NCBI GenBank assembly: GCA_023434465.1
Contig: JAEYSQ010000046.1
Location: 1-8,384 of the forward strand
Length of the DNA: 8,384 nt
Direction: 5' to 3'
Source: Actinomycetes bacterium
GTDB taxonomy: Bacteria; Actinomycetota; Thermoleophilia; Solirubrobacterales; 70-9
The position numbers were made by a program, and so were the translations under genes. This document shows, piece by piece, positions 1 to 6,083 of the stretch. Below the pieces are notes generated by a model. That model was not told where the DNA came from. It saw nothing but the letters and a program-made list of their open reading frames with translations, and searched no databases. Numbering within the stretch: position 1 is the first letter of the stretch; each line of letters starts with the position of its first letter.

Positions 1-83
1 ACGAAGTCCTTGGTGTCGGCCAGTGAGACCCCGGGAAGGGGGAGGGTCAAGCCCCATCGATTGCTCGGCATGAGCCGCAGCAT
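1..83 (-). CDS. N-terminal fragment of a probable LLM-class F420-dependent oxidoreductase (partial)
   Basis: An open minus-strand frame starts at ATG 83 (or ATG 71, five codons in) and runs off the left edge without a stop. Only about 28 residues are visible. They include the stretch RWGLTLPLPGVSLAD, which resembles the first beta strand and loop of luciferase-like monooxygenase (LLM) proteins that typically begin RWGLTxPxxGxPLxxH in actinobacteria. Those enzymes are TIM-barrel flavin or F420 oxidoreductases. No catalytic residues are in view. The gene diverges from glpX with only 47 bp between the two proposed starts, so both promoters would have to lie there or overlap coding sequence. The Shine-Dalgarno is weak (GGG just before ATG 83). 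The family call rests on N-terminal resemblance alone and could be wrong, but the divergent open frame is consistent with a real gene. Confidence 0.4.
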   Translation of the reverse strand, partial: MLRLMPSNRWGLTLPLPGVSLADTKDF

Positions 84-130
84 ATCCCGGCGATGTTGCA
101 GGGAACGCCTCGACTTCCGGGAGCCGCGTT

Positions 131-1171
131 TTGTCCCGGAGCAGTAGCCTCCCCTCCATGGGTGTTATCTCGCACGACGTACGATCCGGATCTAAGCCCG
201 ACCGTAACCTGGCTCTGGAGCTGGTTCGCGTAACTGAATCGGCGGCCCTCGCCGCCTCACGCTGGATCGGGCGTGGTGACAAGCTTTCCGCCGACGGCGC
301 CGCGGTCGACGCGATGCGGATCCTGCTTGACACGGTCCCGATGGACGGCATCGTGGTGATCGGCGAAGGCGAAAAGGACGAAGCCTCGATGCTCTACAAC
401 GGGGAAAAAATCGGGGACGGCAGTCCGCCCGTTGTCGACATCGCGGTCGACCCGCTCGAGGGCACGACTTTGACCGCCCGCGGCTTCGGCGGAGCCCTCG
501 CGGTGATCGCGTTGGCCGAGCGGGGCACGATGTTCGATCCGGGGCCCTGCGTCTACATGGAGAAGCTGGCCTGCGCCTCCGAGTTCGCGGACCTGCTCAC
601 CTTCGACGAACCGATCGGCGAACTGATCCGCAAGATCGGCGAGCGCAAGGGAGGCGGTCCGGAAGAAGTCACCCTGACCATTCTCGACCGGCCCCGGCAC
701 GAGGAAACCGTCAAGGAGATCCGGGAAGCCGGAGCGACGATCCGCTTCATCACGGACGGCGACGTCCAGGCAGCCTTGCTGGCTGTCTCGGAGGACACCG
801 GTATCGATCTGCTCTGGGGCATCGGTGGCACCCCGGAAGGCGTGCTCGCCGCGGCCGCGATCAAGTGCCTCGGCGGTGAGATCATCGGCAAGCTTTGGCC
901 CCGCAACGAAGAGGAACGCCAGGCGGCGATCGACGCCGGCTATGACCTCGACCGGGTCCTCACCTCAAACGATCTGGTTTCCGGCAACGACGTCTTCTTC
1001 GCAGCGACCGGAGTCACCGACGGTGACCTGCTCGACGGAGTCCGGCGGCACAAGGGTTACGCGACAACCGAGTCACTGATCATGCGTTCCCGCTCGGGTA
1101 CGGTGCGCAAGGTGGGCGCCCGTCACGACCGGGCGAAGCTTCGCGAAGTGACGGGTGGCCGTTACGGCTGA
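131..1171 (+). CDS. glpX: Class II fructose-1,6-bisphosphatase GlpX
   Basis: GlpX hydrolyses fructose 1,6-bisphosphate to fructose 6-phosphate and phosphate in the cytoplasm, the irreversible step of gluconeogenesis. The 346-residue sequence is colinear with E. coli and M. tuberculosis GlpX. Residues equivalent to the E. coli metal and active-site set are all present: D55 in ADGAAVD, E79 in IGEGEKD (77-83), D107 and E110 in VDPLEGTT (106-113), and E236 in GIGGTPEG (230-237). Other conserved blocks are RVTESAALAA, RPRH, ITDGDV (207-212), LVSGNDVFFAATG and ATTESLIMRS. The protein ends soon after the core and lacks the longer C-terminal tail of the mycobacterial enzyme. Start: TTG at 131 has GGGAG 7 nt upstream. 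The in-frame ATG at 158 has its nearest GGAG 16 nt away, so TTG is preferred, although the nine extra residues are not conserved. The 3' end overlaps the next gene by 17 bp. Function is very likely; the start is less certain. Confidence 0.94.
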   Translation: MSRSSSLPSMGVISHDVRSGSKPDRNLALELVRVTESAALAASRWIGRGDKLSADGAAVDAMRILLDTVPMDGIVVIGEGEKDEASMLYNGEKIGDGSPPVVDIAVDPLEGTTLTARGFGGALAVIALAERGTMFDPGPCVYMEKLACASEFADLLTFDEPIGELIRKIGERKGGGPEEVTLTILDRPRHEETVKEIREAGATIRFITDGDVQAALLAVSEDTGIDLLWGIGGTPEGVLAAAAIKCLGGEIIGKLWPRNEEERQAAIDAGYDLDRVLTSNDLVSGNDVFFAATGVTDGDLLDGVRRHKGYATTESLIMRSRSGTVRKVGARHDRAKLREVTGGRYG

Positions 1172-2066
1172 TCTGGCTCTGGTAGCCGGTTCGACGGGCT
1201 ACATCGGTCGCCTGCTGGCGGCGCGCCTGGCCGAGGCAGATGCCCCGGTTCGCTGTCTGGCCCGCAACCCCGACAAGGCCCGGGACCTTGAGGACGCGGG
1301 CTGCGAAGTGGTGGCCGGTGACGTGCTCGAGCCGGAGTCTCTGCGCTGGGCGATGGCCGGGGTTCGGGTCGCTTACTACCTGGTCCATTCGATGGGCCGC
1401 GGTTCGACCAGCGATTTCGCCGAGACCGACCTCCGGGCGGCGACCAACTTTGCCGAGGCGGCGGCCGAGGTCGGGGTCGAGCGGATCGTCTACCTGGGCG
1501 GTCTCGGCGAGGGCGGCTCGCGTCACCTCCAGTCCCGGCACGCCACCGCCGAGGCGCTCGGCTCGACCGGGGTCGACCTGACCTACCTGCGGGCGGCCGT
1601 GGTGGTCGGCTCGGGCAGCGAGTCGTTCCAGACCGTCTACTGGCTGGTCCGCCGGCTGCCGGCCATGGTCACCCCCCGCTGGACCTCGATCCGCACCCAG
1701 CCGATCGCGATCGGCGACGTGATCGAATCGCTCGCCCAGGTCAGGGACCTCGAAGGCTCCCGTGAGATTGAGATCGGTGGGCCGGACGTCACGACCTACG
1801 GCGGCATGATGGACGAGATGGCAAAGGCGATGGGGCGCAGACCGCCGCTTCGGATCGGAGTGCCGTTCTTGACCCCGAAACTCTCGTCACTCTGGATTGG
1901 CCTGGTCACCCCGGTCGATACCGGCGTGGCGAGGCCGCTGGTCGAGGGGCTCTCGACTGAAACCGTGGTCCGCGACCCTTCCGGGATGAAGCTCCTCGAT
2001 CTGGACCCGATCGGATTGCCGGAGGCGATGCGCCTGGCTGTCCGGGAGCTCGAATCTCAGACCTGA
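1155..2066 (+). CDS. Atypical SDR / NAD(P)H-binding (NmrA-like) protein
   Basis: This 303-residue protein is an atypical short-chain dehydrogenase with an N-terminal Rossmann fold. The dinucleotide-binding loop is GSTGYIG (12-18), followed by a basic position after strand 2 (R33 to R37) and the GDV motif (55-57). The classical YxxxK catalytic pair is not visible. Instead the usual region carries YLGGL (113-117) and SRH (127-129), the pattern of the actinobacterial NAD(P)H-binding proteins that are often fused to a C-terminal DUF2867 domain. Other blocks typical of that group are YLVHSMG (75-81), LRAAVVVGSGSESF (145-158), VTPRW (172-176), QPIAIGDV (182-189), IGGPD (207-211) and LSSLWIGLVTPV (243-254). 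This copy stops before any DUF2867-like domain. The substrate is unknown. GTG 1155 starts inside the last codons of glpX, so expression is probably coupled to glpX, though no biochemical link to gluconeogenesis is evident. Confidence 0.87.
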   Translation: MAVTADLALVAGSTGYIGRLLAARLAEADAPVRCLARNPDKARDLEDAGCEVVAGDVLEPESLRWAMAGVRVAYYLVHSMGRGSTSDFAETDLRAATNFAEAAAEVGVERIVYLGGLGEGGSRHLQSRHATAEALGSTGVDLTYLRAAVVVGSGSESFQTVYWLVRRLPAMVTPRWTSIRTQPIAIGDVIESLAQVRDLEGSREIEIGGPDVTTYGGMMDEMAKAMGRRPPLRIGVPFLTPKLSSLWIGLVTPVDTGVARPLVEGLSTETVVRDPSGMKLLDLDPIGLPEAMRLAVRELESQT

Positions 2067-2659
2067 GGTTCGGCTCCACGTTGGAGCACTTCTTCCGGAA
2101 TCCCGTCCAGCGAGCGCAGAAAGCCTCTGGTCACAGCGATGTGGATCCGCAGCTGGGTCTGGGAATAGATCCAGGTTCCGGTCCGGGAAAACCAGCCCGC
2201 GCCCCGGATCCACGGGTAAAAGTTCGAGACGGTAGATGAGACCCGGAGCCGGGGATCCCCTTCGCGGCTGCCGCCTTCCCGGCTGGCTGCGATCCGCAAG
2301 TAGCCCTGTCCGCGCCCTTCTCGCGAGACCAGCATTCCCTTCTCGATCGGCCACTGGACCGAAGCTTCGCGGTCGGCGGTAGAGAAAACGGGGGGTTGGA
2401 AGCGGAGCAGCGGGATCCGCCCGAAGAGGGCGACCACCGGCCCCTCGCCCTGGTGGGTTACCCGGATCGCACCCAGGGTGCGACGCCGGATGTAGTCCCA
2501 GTAGGAACGGGCCAGCAACTCGAGGGTCGAGGGCGTCCAGATCGCCTCGAAGGTGGCCTGGTCGACGGTGATCAGAGCTTCCTGCTCGCAGGTGACGCCG
2601 CCGGTGGCAGCCAGCCCATGAAGCGAGGGATCAGGCATCAACTCGATCCGGACGCCCAT
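2057..2659 (-). CDS. Conserved protein of unknown function, downstream of BrkB-type gene
   Basis: I do not recognise a named family for this 200-residue protein. It has no signal peptide and no convincing membrane helix. Striking parts are SYWDYIRRRTLG (52-63) and the segment VALFGRIPLLRFQPP (76-90). Also notable are WPIEKGMLVSREGRGQGYLRI (103-123), then a Gly/Arg/Glu-rich loop (about 126-138), and VSSTVSNFYPWIRG (140-153), with a further Trp-rich segment after it. The alternating beta-like pattern and the pairing of WPIEKG with GQGYLRI resemble actinobacterial hypothetical proteins whose C-terminal half looks like a beta-barrel; this is impression, not a match. The ATG lies 3 bp after the stop of the upstream membrane-protein gene, and TAGGAG-ATG merges that stop, the Shine-Dalgarno and the start. 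Because AGGAG abuts the ATG, initiation at TTG 2641 or ATG 2638 (residues 7 and 8) is a possible alternative. Translation is probably coupled to the upstream gene. The 3' end overlaps the convergent SDR gene by 10 bp. Confidence 0.8.
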   Translation of the reverse strand: MGVRIELMPDPSLHGLAATGGVTCEQEALITVDQATFEAIWTPSTLELLARSYWDYIRRRTLGAIRVTHQGEGPVVALFGRIPLLRFQPPVFSTADREASVQWPIEKGMLVSREGRGQGYLRIAASREGGSREGDPRLRVSSTVSNFYPWIRGAGWFSRTGTWIYSQTQLRIHIAVTRGFLRSLDGIPEEVLQRGAEPQV

Positions 2660-2662
2660 CTC

Positions 2663-3769
2663 CTAGCGATTCTTGCGGCGGCGGAGCGGAATTACCTTGG
2701 TCTCCGCCTCACCGTCTTGGTCCGGACCGGAGCGGCTGGCCGGCTCCTCCTCGGGCCACGGCTCGCCGAGCACCAGCGAACGGTAGGGCTCCGCCATGGT
2801 CTGCTGGACGGCCTTTTCTTCTTCCTCCTGGACCCGGGCCAGGAGCTGGGCCCGGCTGAGGATCCCGTAGGGCAGCCTCCCGGTGTCGTGGTACTCATGG
2901 CGCAGCGAGTTGATCACCGCGCCGGCCAGCATGGTCAGGGCGACCAGGTAGAACCAGAAGAGGGCGATCAGGATGAATCCGATGGTCGAACCGAAGCGGT
3001 TGAGGGTGGAGACGTTGTTGAGGTAAACCGGAAAGAGGATGTTGGCCAGGGAGGCGACCAGGGTCGTGAACAGGGCTCCGGGCCAGACTGCCCGCCAGCG
3101 CATGTGGCCCTTGGGCACGGCCCAGTAGATCACTGCCGCGACCGTGAAGTTGAGGGCGATGGTCACCGCCCAGACGACCGCGTTGTCGAGGTTCTGGATC
3201 TCGTTCAGGCCGAACGGCAGGTTGTCGGTCTGCCGGATCAGGGCGCCCTCGAGAGCGGGGAGGAGGACGCTGCCGAGCAGGAAGACCGTGACGACCAGGA
3301 GCATCACCAGGGAGAAGCGCTTCTGCTCCCACCAGCCACGGCATTCGACGTGATAGATCCGGCAGAAGGCGGTGTCCATCGAACCCCAGAAGGAAGCACC
3401 GATCCAGAGCGATCCAATCGCCGCCGCAATACCGAGGGTCGCGGAGTTGTTGCGGATCGCCGAGGTGACGTCGTTCAGGGTGCCGGCGCCGGCGTCCGGG
3501 AATAGGCGCTGCAGGTCCTCGATGATGCCGGCCTCCACTCCTTCGATCTGGAGGACCTGGGAAAAGATGAAGAGCACGAGAAAGGCGAACGGAAAGATCG
3601 CCAGCATGAGGTTGTAGGCGACCATTCCGGAAAGTCCGGTGATGTTTTCCCGCCACGCCCTGGTCCAGAAAGCCTGGAGCCAGTGGAGGTGCTTCCATTG
3701 TTCGGAAAGGGGAAGCGGAGCATCGTTGGGATGCTCTGGATGATTTTCGTCACAGTCGGTGCAACTCAT
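2663..3769 (-). CDS. YihY/BrkB-family inner-membrane protein
   Basis: This 368-residue protein belongs to the YihY/virulence-factor BrkB family of integral membrane proteins (once mis-assigned as RNase BN), whose molecular function is unresolved. Six hydrophobic helices are visible at about 47-73, 108-128, 152-174, 196-218, 226-250 and 260-287. Family landmarks are SGMVAYNLMLAIFPF (47-61), the GSLWIGASFWGSMDTAFCRIY block (119-139), VPKGHMRWRAVWPGALF (218-234) and FWFYLVALTMLAGAVIN (271-287). The C-terminal roughly 75 residues are cytosolic by inference, strongly charged (EEEEK at 316-320, PEEEP), and end in a basic RRRKNR. The N-terminus carries an unusual Cys/His cluster (C3, C6, H10, H13). 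AGGAA 6 nt upstream supports the ATG at 3769. It is the first gene of a minus-strand pair and diverges from rpoD; I could not identify its promoter in the shared intergenic region. Confidence 0.92.
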   Translation of the reverse strand: MSCTDCDENHPEHPNDAPLPLSEQWKHLHWLQAFWTRAWRENITGLSGMVAYNLMLAIFPFAFLVLFIFSQVLQIEGVEAGIIEDLQRLFPDAGAGTLNDVTSAIRNNSATLGIAAAIGSLWIGASFWGSMDTAFCRIYHVECRGWWEQKRFSLVMLLVVTVFLLGSVLLPALEGALIRQTDNLPFGLNEIQNLDNAVVWAVTIALNFTVAAVIYWAVPKGHMRWRAVWPGALFTTLVASLANILFPVYLNNVSTLNRFGSTIGFILIALFWFYLVALTMLAGAVINSLRHEYHDTGRLPYGILSRAQLLARVQEEEEKAVQQTMAEPYRSLVLGEPWPEEEPASRSGPDQDGEAETKVIPLRRRKNR

Positions 3770-3819
3770 GGGTCGTTCCTGCGTTCCTCTAAGTATGGAG
3801 TACCCACAGATAGCGGCCC

Positions 3820-3848
3820 TTGACTTTACTTAGTGAAGTGGCTATTAT
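3820..3848 (+). promoter_or_regulatory. Sigma-70 type promoter for rpoD
   Basis: A -35 element TTGACT (3820-3825) is separated by exactly 17 bp from a -10 element TATTAT (3843-3848). Each matches five of six consensus positions, which stands out in a high-GC genome. Transcription would begin near 3855, giving an rpoD leader of about 165 nt. The promoter is therefore probably read by the housekeeping sigma factor that the gene encodes. A short dyad, GGTCA (3851-3855) and TGACC (3862-3866), surrounds the expected start site. The assignment comes from sequence inspection only. Confidence 0.72.
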
Positions 3849-3948
3849 CCGGTCACTCGTTTGACCACTTAGAGATGGCGGCGGCAATTCCTGCTCCGCA
3901 AACCCCGAGCGAATGTGGATCTTGACGAGTGATCCAGAAGAATTTCAT

Positions 3949-3982
3949 CCGTCACCCGACCCCTCATATTGCGGGTCGACGG
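3949..3982 (+). promoter_or_regulatory. Potential hairpin in the rpoD leader
   Basis: The left arm CCGTC then ACCCG (3949-3958) can pair with CGGGT then GACGG (3972-3976 and 3978-3982). This gives 10 base pairs with a single bulged C at 3977 and a 13-nt AT-containing loop. It sits about 40 nt upstream of the rpoD start in the predicted transcribed leader. No U-tract follows, so it does not look like an intrinsic terminator. It might affect RNA stability or ribosome access, or be a chance structure in GC-rich DNA. Confidence 0.35.
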
Positions 3983-4020
3983 ATTACTGACTGCCGCCAC
4001 AGGGAATACCAGATAGGGAC

Positions 4021-5127
4021 ATGATGCTTGTAGCCGAACTCCAGGAACTAGAAGAAGTAAAGACCCTCGTCAACCGGGGTCAGCAGCTCGGCGTCCTCAC
4101 TTTCGGTGATGTCGCCACGGCTGTGGCCGAAGTTGACCTCGATGAATCGGACGTCGAAGATCTCTACGGCCACATCGAGAAACAGGGAATCGAGCTGGTC
4201 GAAGACGTGGACCCGGCCCAGAAGGCCTCGGCCGAGAACGAGCGCTCCGACGGCCGTCGAGGCCGCCGCCGCAAGAAGGAGGCACTCGACCTCAAGCCGG
4301 ACATGACCACCGACTCGCTGCAGCTCTTCCTCAAGGACATCGGCAAGGTTCGCCTGCTGACCGCCCAGGAAGAAGTCGATCTCGCCAAGCGGATCGAACG
4401 CGGCGACCTCGACGCCAAACAGAAGATGGTCGAGTCGAACCTCCGGCTGGTCGTCTCGATCGCCAAGAACTACCGCAACCAGGGCCTGCCCTTCCTCGAC
4501 CTGATTCAGGAAGGCACCCTCGGCCTGGTCCGCGCGGCCGAGAAGTTCGATTACCGCAAGGGATTCAAGTTCTCGACCTACGCGACCTGGTGGATCCGCC
4601 AGGCGATCGCCCGTGCCCTGGCCGACAAGGCCCGGACCATCCGCATCCCGGTTCACGTGGTCGAGAAGCTGAACAAGATCGGTCGTGCCGAGCGCAAGCT
4701 GGTCACCGAGCTGGGCCGTGAGCCCACCCCGGAAGAGATCGCCGAAGTAACCGGCATCGACCCCGAGGAAGTCGACTCGATCAAGCGTTCCGCGCAGTCG
4801 CCGGTCTCGCTTGAGAAGCCGGTCGGTGACGAGGAAGAGTCCGAGTTCGGCCAGTTCATCGCCGACGAGAAGGCCGAGTCGCCTTTCGACCGGGCCGCTG
4901 ACCTGCTGACCAAGGAAGCGCTGAAGGAATCGCTGGAGAACCTCTCGTACCGCGAACGCCGCGTGCTCGAGCTCCGCTACGGACTCGGTGGCGAGCATCC
5001 CCGCACGCTCGACGAGGTCGGTCGAACCTTCAACGTGACCCGCGAACGGATCCGCCAGATCGAGAATCAGTCGCTGAAGAAGCTCCAGAGCCTCAACGAG
5101 GCCCAGAAGCTCCGAGAAGCCACTTGA
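4021..5127 (+). CDS. rpoD: Housekeeping RNA polymerase sigma factor RpoD/SigA
   Basis: This is the primary sigma-70 factor, directing RNA polymerase to most promoters. The 368-residue protein has the full primary-sigma layout. Region 1.1 lies at about 5-62, ending QGIELVED. An acidic-to-basic linker (65-90) contains RRGRRRKK. Region 1.2 is at about 97-130 (SLQLFLKDIGKVRLLTAQEE). Region 2 is at about 135-206, including DLIQEGTLGLVRAAEKF (160-176) and the promoter-melting motif KGFKFSTYATWWIRQAI (180-196). Region 3 is at about 215-290, and region 4 at about 303-357 includes LELRYGLGG (316-324) and the -35-binding helix VTRERIRQIE (339-348). Having region 1.1, it is a primary factor rather than a group 3 or 4 factor. 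Two tandem ATGs occur: AGGGA (4015-4019) is 1 nt before the first and 4 nt before the second (4024), so initiation at 4024 is plausible. The gene is flanked by its own promoter and terminator and thus appears monocistronic. Confidence 0.95.
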   Translation: MMLVAELQELEEVKTLVNRGQQLGVLTFGDVATAVAEVDLDESDVEDLYGHIEKQGIELVEDVDPAQKASAENERSDGRRGRRRKKEALDLKPDMTTDSLQLFLKDIGKVRLLTAQEEVDLAKRIERGDLDAKQKMVESNLRLVVSIAKNYRNQGLPFLDLIQEGTLGLVRAAEKFDYRKGFKFSTYATWWIRQAIARALADKARTIRIPVHVVEKLNKIGRAERKLVTELGREPTPEEIAEVTGIDPEEVDSIKRSAQSPVSLEKPVGDEEESEFGQFIADEKAESPFDRAADLLTKEALKESLENLSYRERRVLELRYGLGGEHPRTLDEVGRTFNVTRERIRQIENQSLKKLQSLNEAQKLREAT

Positions 5128-5152
5128 TCCTTCTGATCTGAACGAGGCTCGG

Positions 5153-5185
5153 AAAGGCCGGTCGTTCTTGACCGGCCTTTCTGTT
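5153..5185 (+). terminator. Intrinsic terminator of rpoD
   Basis: A perfect 11-bp stem, AAAGGCCGGTC (5153-5163) and GACCGGCCTTT (5170-5180), encloses a 6-nt loop (5164-5169). It begins 25 bp after the rpoD stop. The T-tract is modest: the TTT of the stem, then CTGTT. The very stable stem and its position make termination of rpoD transcription likely. The A-run on the left arm would let it act weakly on the opposite strand too. Confidence 0.85.
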
Positions 5186-5242
5186 GCACTGTTGTTGCAC
5201 CTGTAGAGCCACGTGTGAGGTTTTTTCGGTCAGGGTCGGGAT

Positions 5243-5671
5243 ATGGCTATTCCGCTCCTCCTGGTCACCCTCTTGATCGCGTCGGTGACCGATCTTCGCA
5301 GCCGTGAGATCCCGAACTGGCTGGTGGCCATTGCGGCCGTGGCCGGGTTCGGCCTGGCCCTGGCTGACGGACGTGCCGGGCCGGCCCTGCTGTTCGGACT
5401 GCTGGCCGCCGCACCCTTTCTGCTCGCCAATCTGATCCGGCCCGAAGGCATGGGCATGGGAGACGTAAAGCTGGCCGGGGTGATTGGCCTCTATCTGGGC
5501 CAGACGGTCTGGGCGGCCCTGGCCCTCGGGCTCGGCCTGGCCGGGCTCACCGGAGTGCTGATTTCACTGGGCCAGCGCCGGAGGCCTTCACAGACCGCAC
5601 TGCCGTTGGCCCCGTTTTTTGCTCTCGGTGCCGGAACAGTCGTTGCGCTGGGTGGCAATGCGCTTCAGTAA
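5243..5671 (+). CDS. Stand-alone A24-type prepilin peptidase (CpaA/TadV-like)
   Basis: This is a small membrane aspartyl protease of the A24 family, which cleaves the leader of type IV or Flp-type prepilins at the cytoplasmic face. The 142-residue protein has the two expected aspartates: D17 in VTDLRSREIPN (15-25) and D74 in GMGDVKL (71-77). A late PLAPFFALG motif (121-129) corresponds to the conserved P-F-P-F-L segment. Hydrophobic stretches at about 2-15, 27-42, 47-63, 78-108 and 120-138 give a compact polytopic protein. It lacks the N-terminal cysteine-containing methylase domain of long PilD enzymes, as in CpaA/TadV. AGGG lies 7 nt before the ATG and GGG 2 nt before it. It is separated from rpoD by a terminator, but I could not identify a clear promoter. 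No pilin, secretion ATPase or Tad gene is visible nearby, so its substrates must be encoded elsewhere. Confidence 0.87.
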   Translation: MAIPLLLVTLLIASVTDLRSREIPNWLVAIAAVAGFGLALADGRAGPALLFGLLAAAPFLLANLIRPEGMGMGDVKLAGVIGLYLGQTVWAALALGLGLAGLTGVLISLGQRRRPSQTALPLAPFFALGAGTVVALGGNALQ

Positions 5672-5700
5672 GTAAAGCTATGTGCCTATACTTGTTGAAG
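5663..5700 (+). promoter_or_regulatory. Imperfect dyad, probable HxlR operator
   Basis: The left arm CTTCAGTAAGTA (5663-5674) and the right arm TACTTGTTGAAG (5689-5700) are inverted repeats matching at 10 of 12 positions, with a 14-bp AT-rich spacer. The two mismatches are adjacent, so each arm splits into CTTCA and AAGTA. The dyad covers the likely -35 and -10 elements of the regulator gene that starts 10 bp further on, and overlaps the end of the prepilin peptidase gene. HxlR-family regulators typically bind dyads overlapping target or own promoters, so autoregulation is the simplest reading. Confidence 0.5.
5664..5692 (+). promoter_or_regulatory. Candidate promoter for the HxlR-family gene
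   Basis: A good -10 element TATACT (5687-5692) is preceded at 17 bp by a poor -35-like TTCAGT (5664-5669). Transcription would start about 10 bp before or at the ATG at 5710, giving a very short leader. The weak -35 suits a regulated promoter, and both elements lie inside the dyad described at this position. The promoter could also drive the 596-residue gene downstream. Confidence 0.45.
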
Positions 5701-5709
5701 TGAGTTTTG

Positions 5710-6045
5710 ATGAGCGCTATTGACAACGATCAATGCCCCGTGTGTCGCACCGCGGACGTGATCTCCGGCAAGTGGACCCTCCTCGTGATCCGCGACCTGG
5801 CCGACGAGAGCCGCCGTTTCTGCGAACTTGAACGCTCGCTTGAAGGCATCAGTCCCCGGACCCTCTCGCTTCGGCTCCGCACCCTCGAAGAAGCCGGAAT
5901 CGTCGAACGCCAGACTTTCCCCGAGGTTCCACCGCGTGTGACCTACGCGCTAACCGACAAGGGCAGGGACCTGGTCCCCCTGATCGACGATATGCGCCAG
6001 TACGGAATCCGCTGGCTCGATACCTCGGAGCCCGCTCCGGCCTGA
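5710..6045 (+). CDS. HxlR-family winged-helix transcriptional regulator
   Basis: This is a DNA-binding regulator of the HxlR (DUF24) family, acting as a dimer in the cytoplasm. From ATG 5710 it is 111 residues, the usual length. The family signature is clear: CPVC (9-12), SGKWTLLVIRDL (19-30), the recognition region RRFCELERSLEGISPRTLSLRL (about 35-56) and LEEAGIVER. These are followed by the wing PPRVTYALTDKG (74-85). The CP-V cysteine is the position used for redox or electrophile sensing in family members such as YodB and CatR. This protein also has C12 and C38. An in-frame TTG precedes the ATG at 5707, but GAAGTGAG (5697-5704) is better spaced for the ATG. A promoter with an inverted repeat lies directly upstream, suggesting autoregulation. 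The next gene begins 85 bp downstream on the same strand with no convincing terminator between, so it may be cotranscribed. The inducing signal is unknown. Confidence 0.92.
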   Translation: MSAIDNDQCPVCRTADVISGKWTLLVIRDLADESRRFCELERSLEGISPRTLSLRLRTLEEAGIVERQTFPEVPPRVTYALTDKGRDLVPLIDDMRQYGIRWLDTSEPAPA

Positions 6046-6083
6046 ACGCGGCTCCGTTTCGGCGTTTCCGCCAGTTGCAGGTA

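Noticed and set aside
257..700. Minus-strand open frame inside glpX
   Set aside because: It overlaps conserved GlpX coding sequence, has no family resemblance and no independent start signals.
2396..3505. Long plus-strand open frame (369 codons) opposite the BrkB-type gene
   Set aside because: It is antisense to a clear membrane-protein gene; its composition (runs of Gly, Asp, Glu, Gln, Arg) is the mirror of hydrophobic high-GC codons, and it has no recognisable motif.
3851..3866. GGTCA / TGACC dyad around the predicted rpoD transcription start
   Set aside because: Only 5-bp arms, which occur often by chance; kept as a note under the promoter rather than called an operator.
3861..3889. Possible second rpoD promoter beginning TTGACC
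   Set aside because: The sequence 17 bp downstream is GCAATT, a poor -10; a spacer of 18 gives CAATTC, no better.
4048..4998. Long minus-strand open frame (316 codons) opposite rpoD
   Set aside because: It lies wholly inside the unambiguous sigma factor gene and reads as a low-information shadow of the third-position GC bias.
5184..5200. Repeated TTGCAC as -35 elements for the prepilin peptidase gene
   Set aside because: No acceptable -10 sequence is found 16-18 bp downstream of either copy.
6045..6067. Weak hairpin AACGC / GCGTT followed by TT after the HxlR gene
   Set aside because: Only 5 bp with a 12-nt loop and no real T-tract, so it does not qualify as a terminator.
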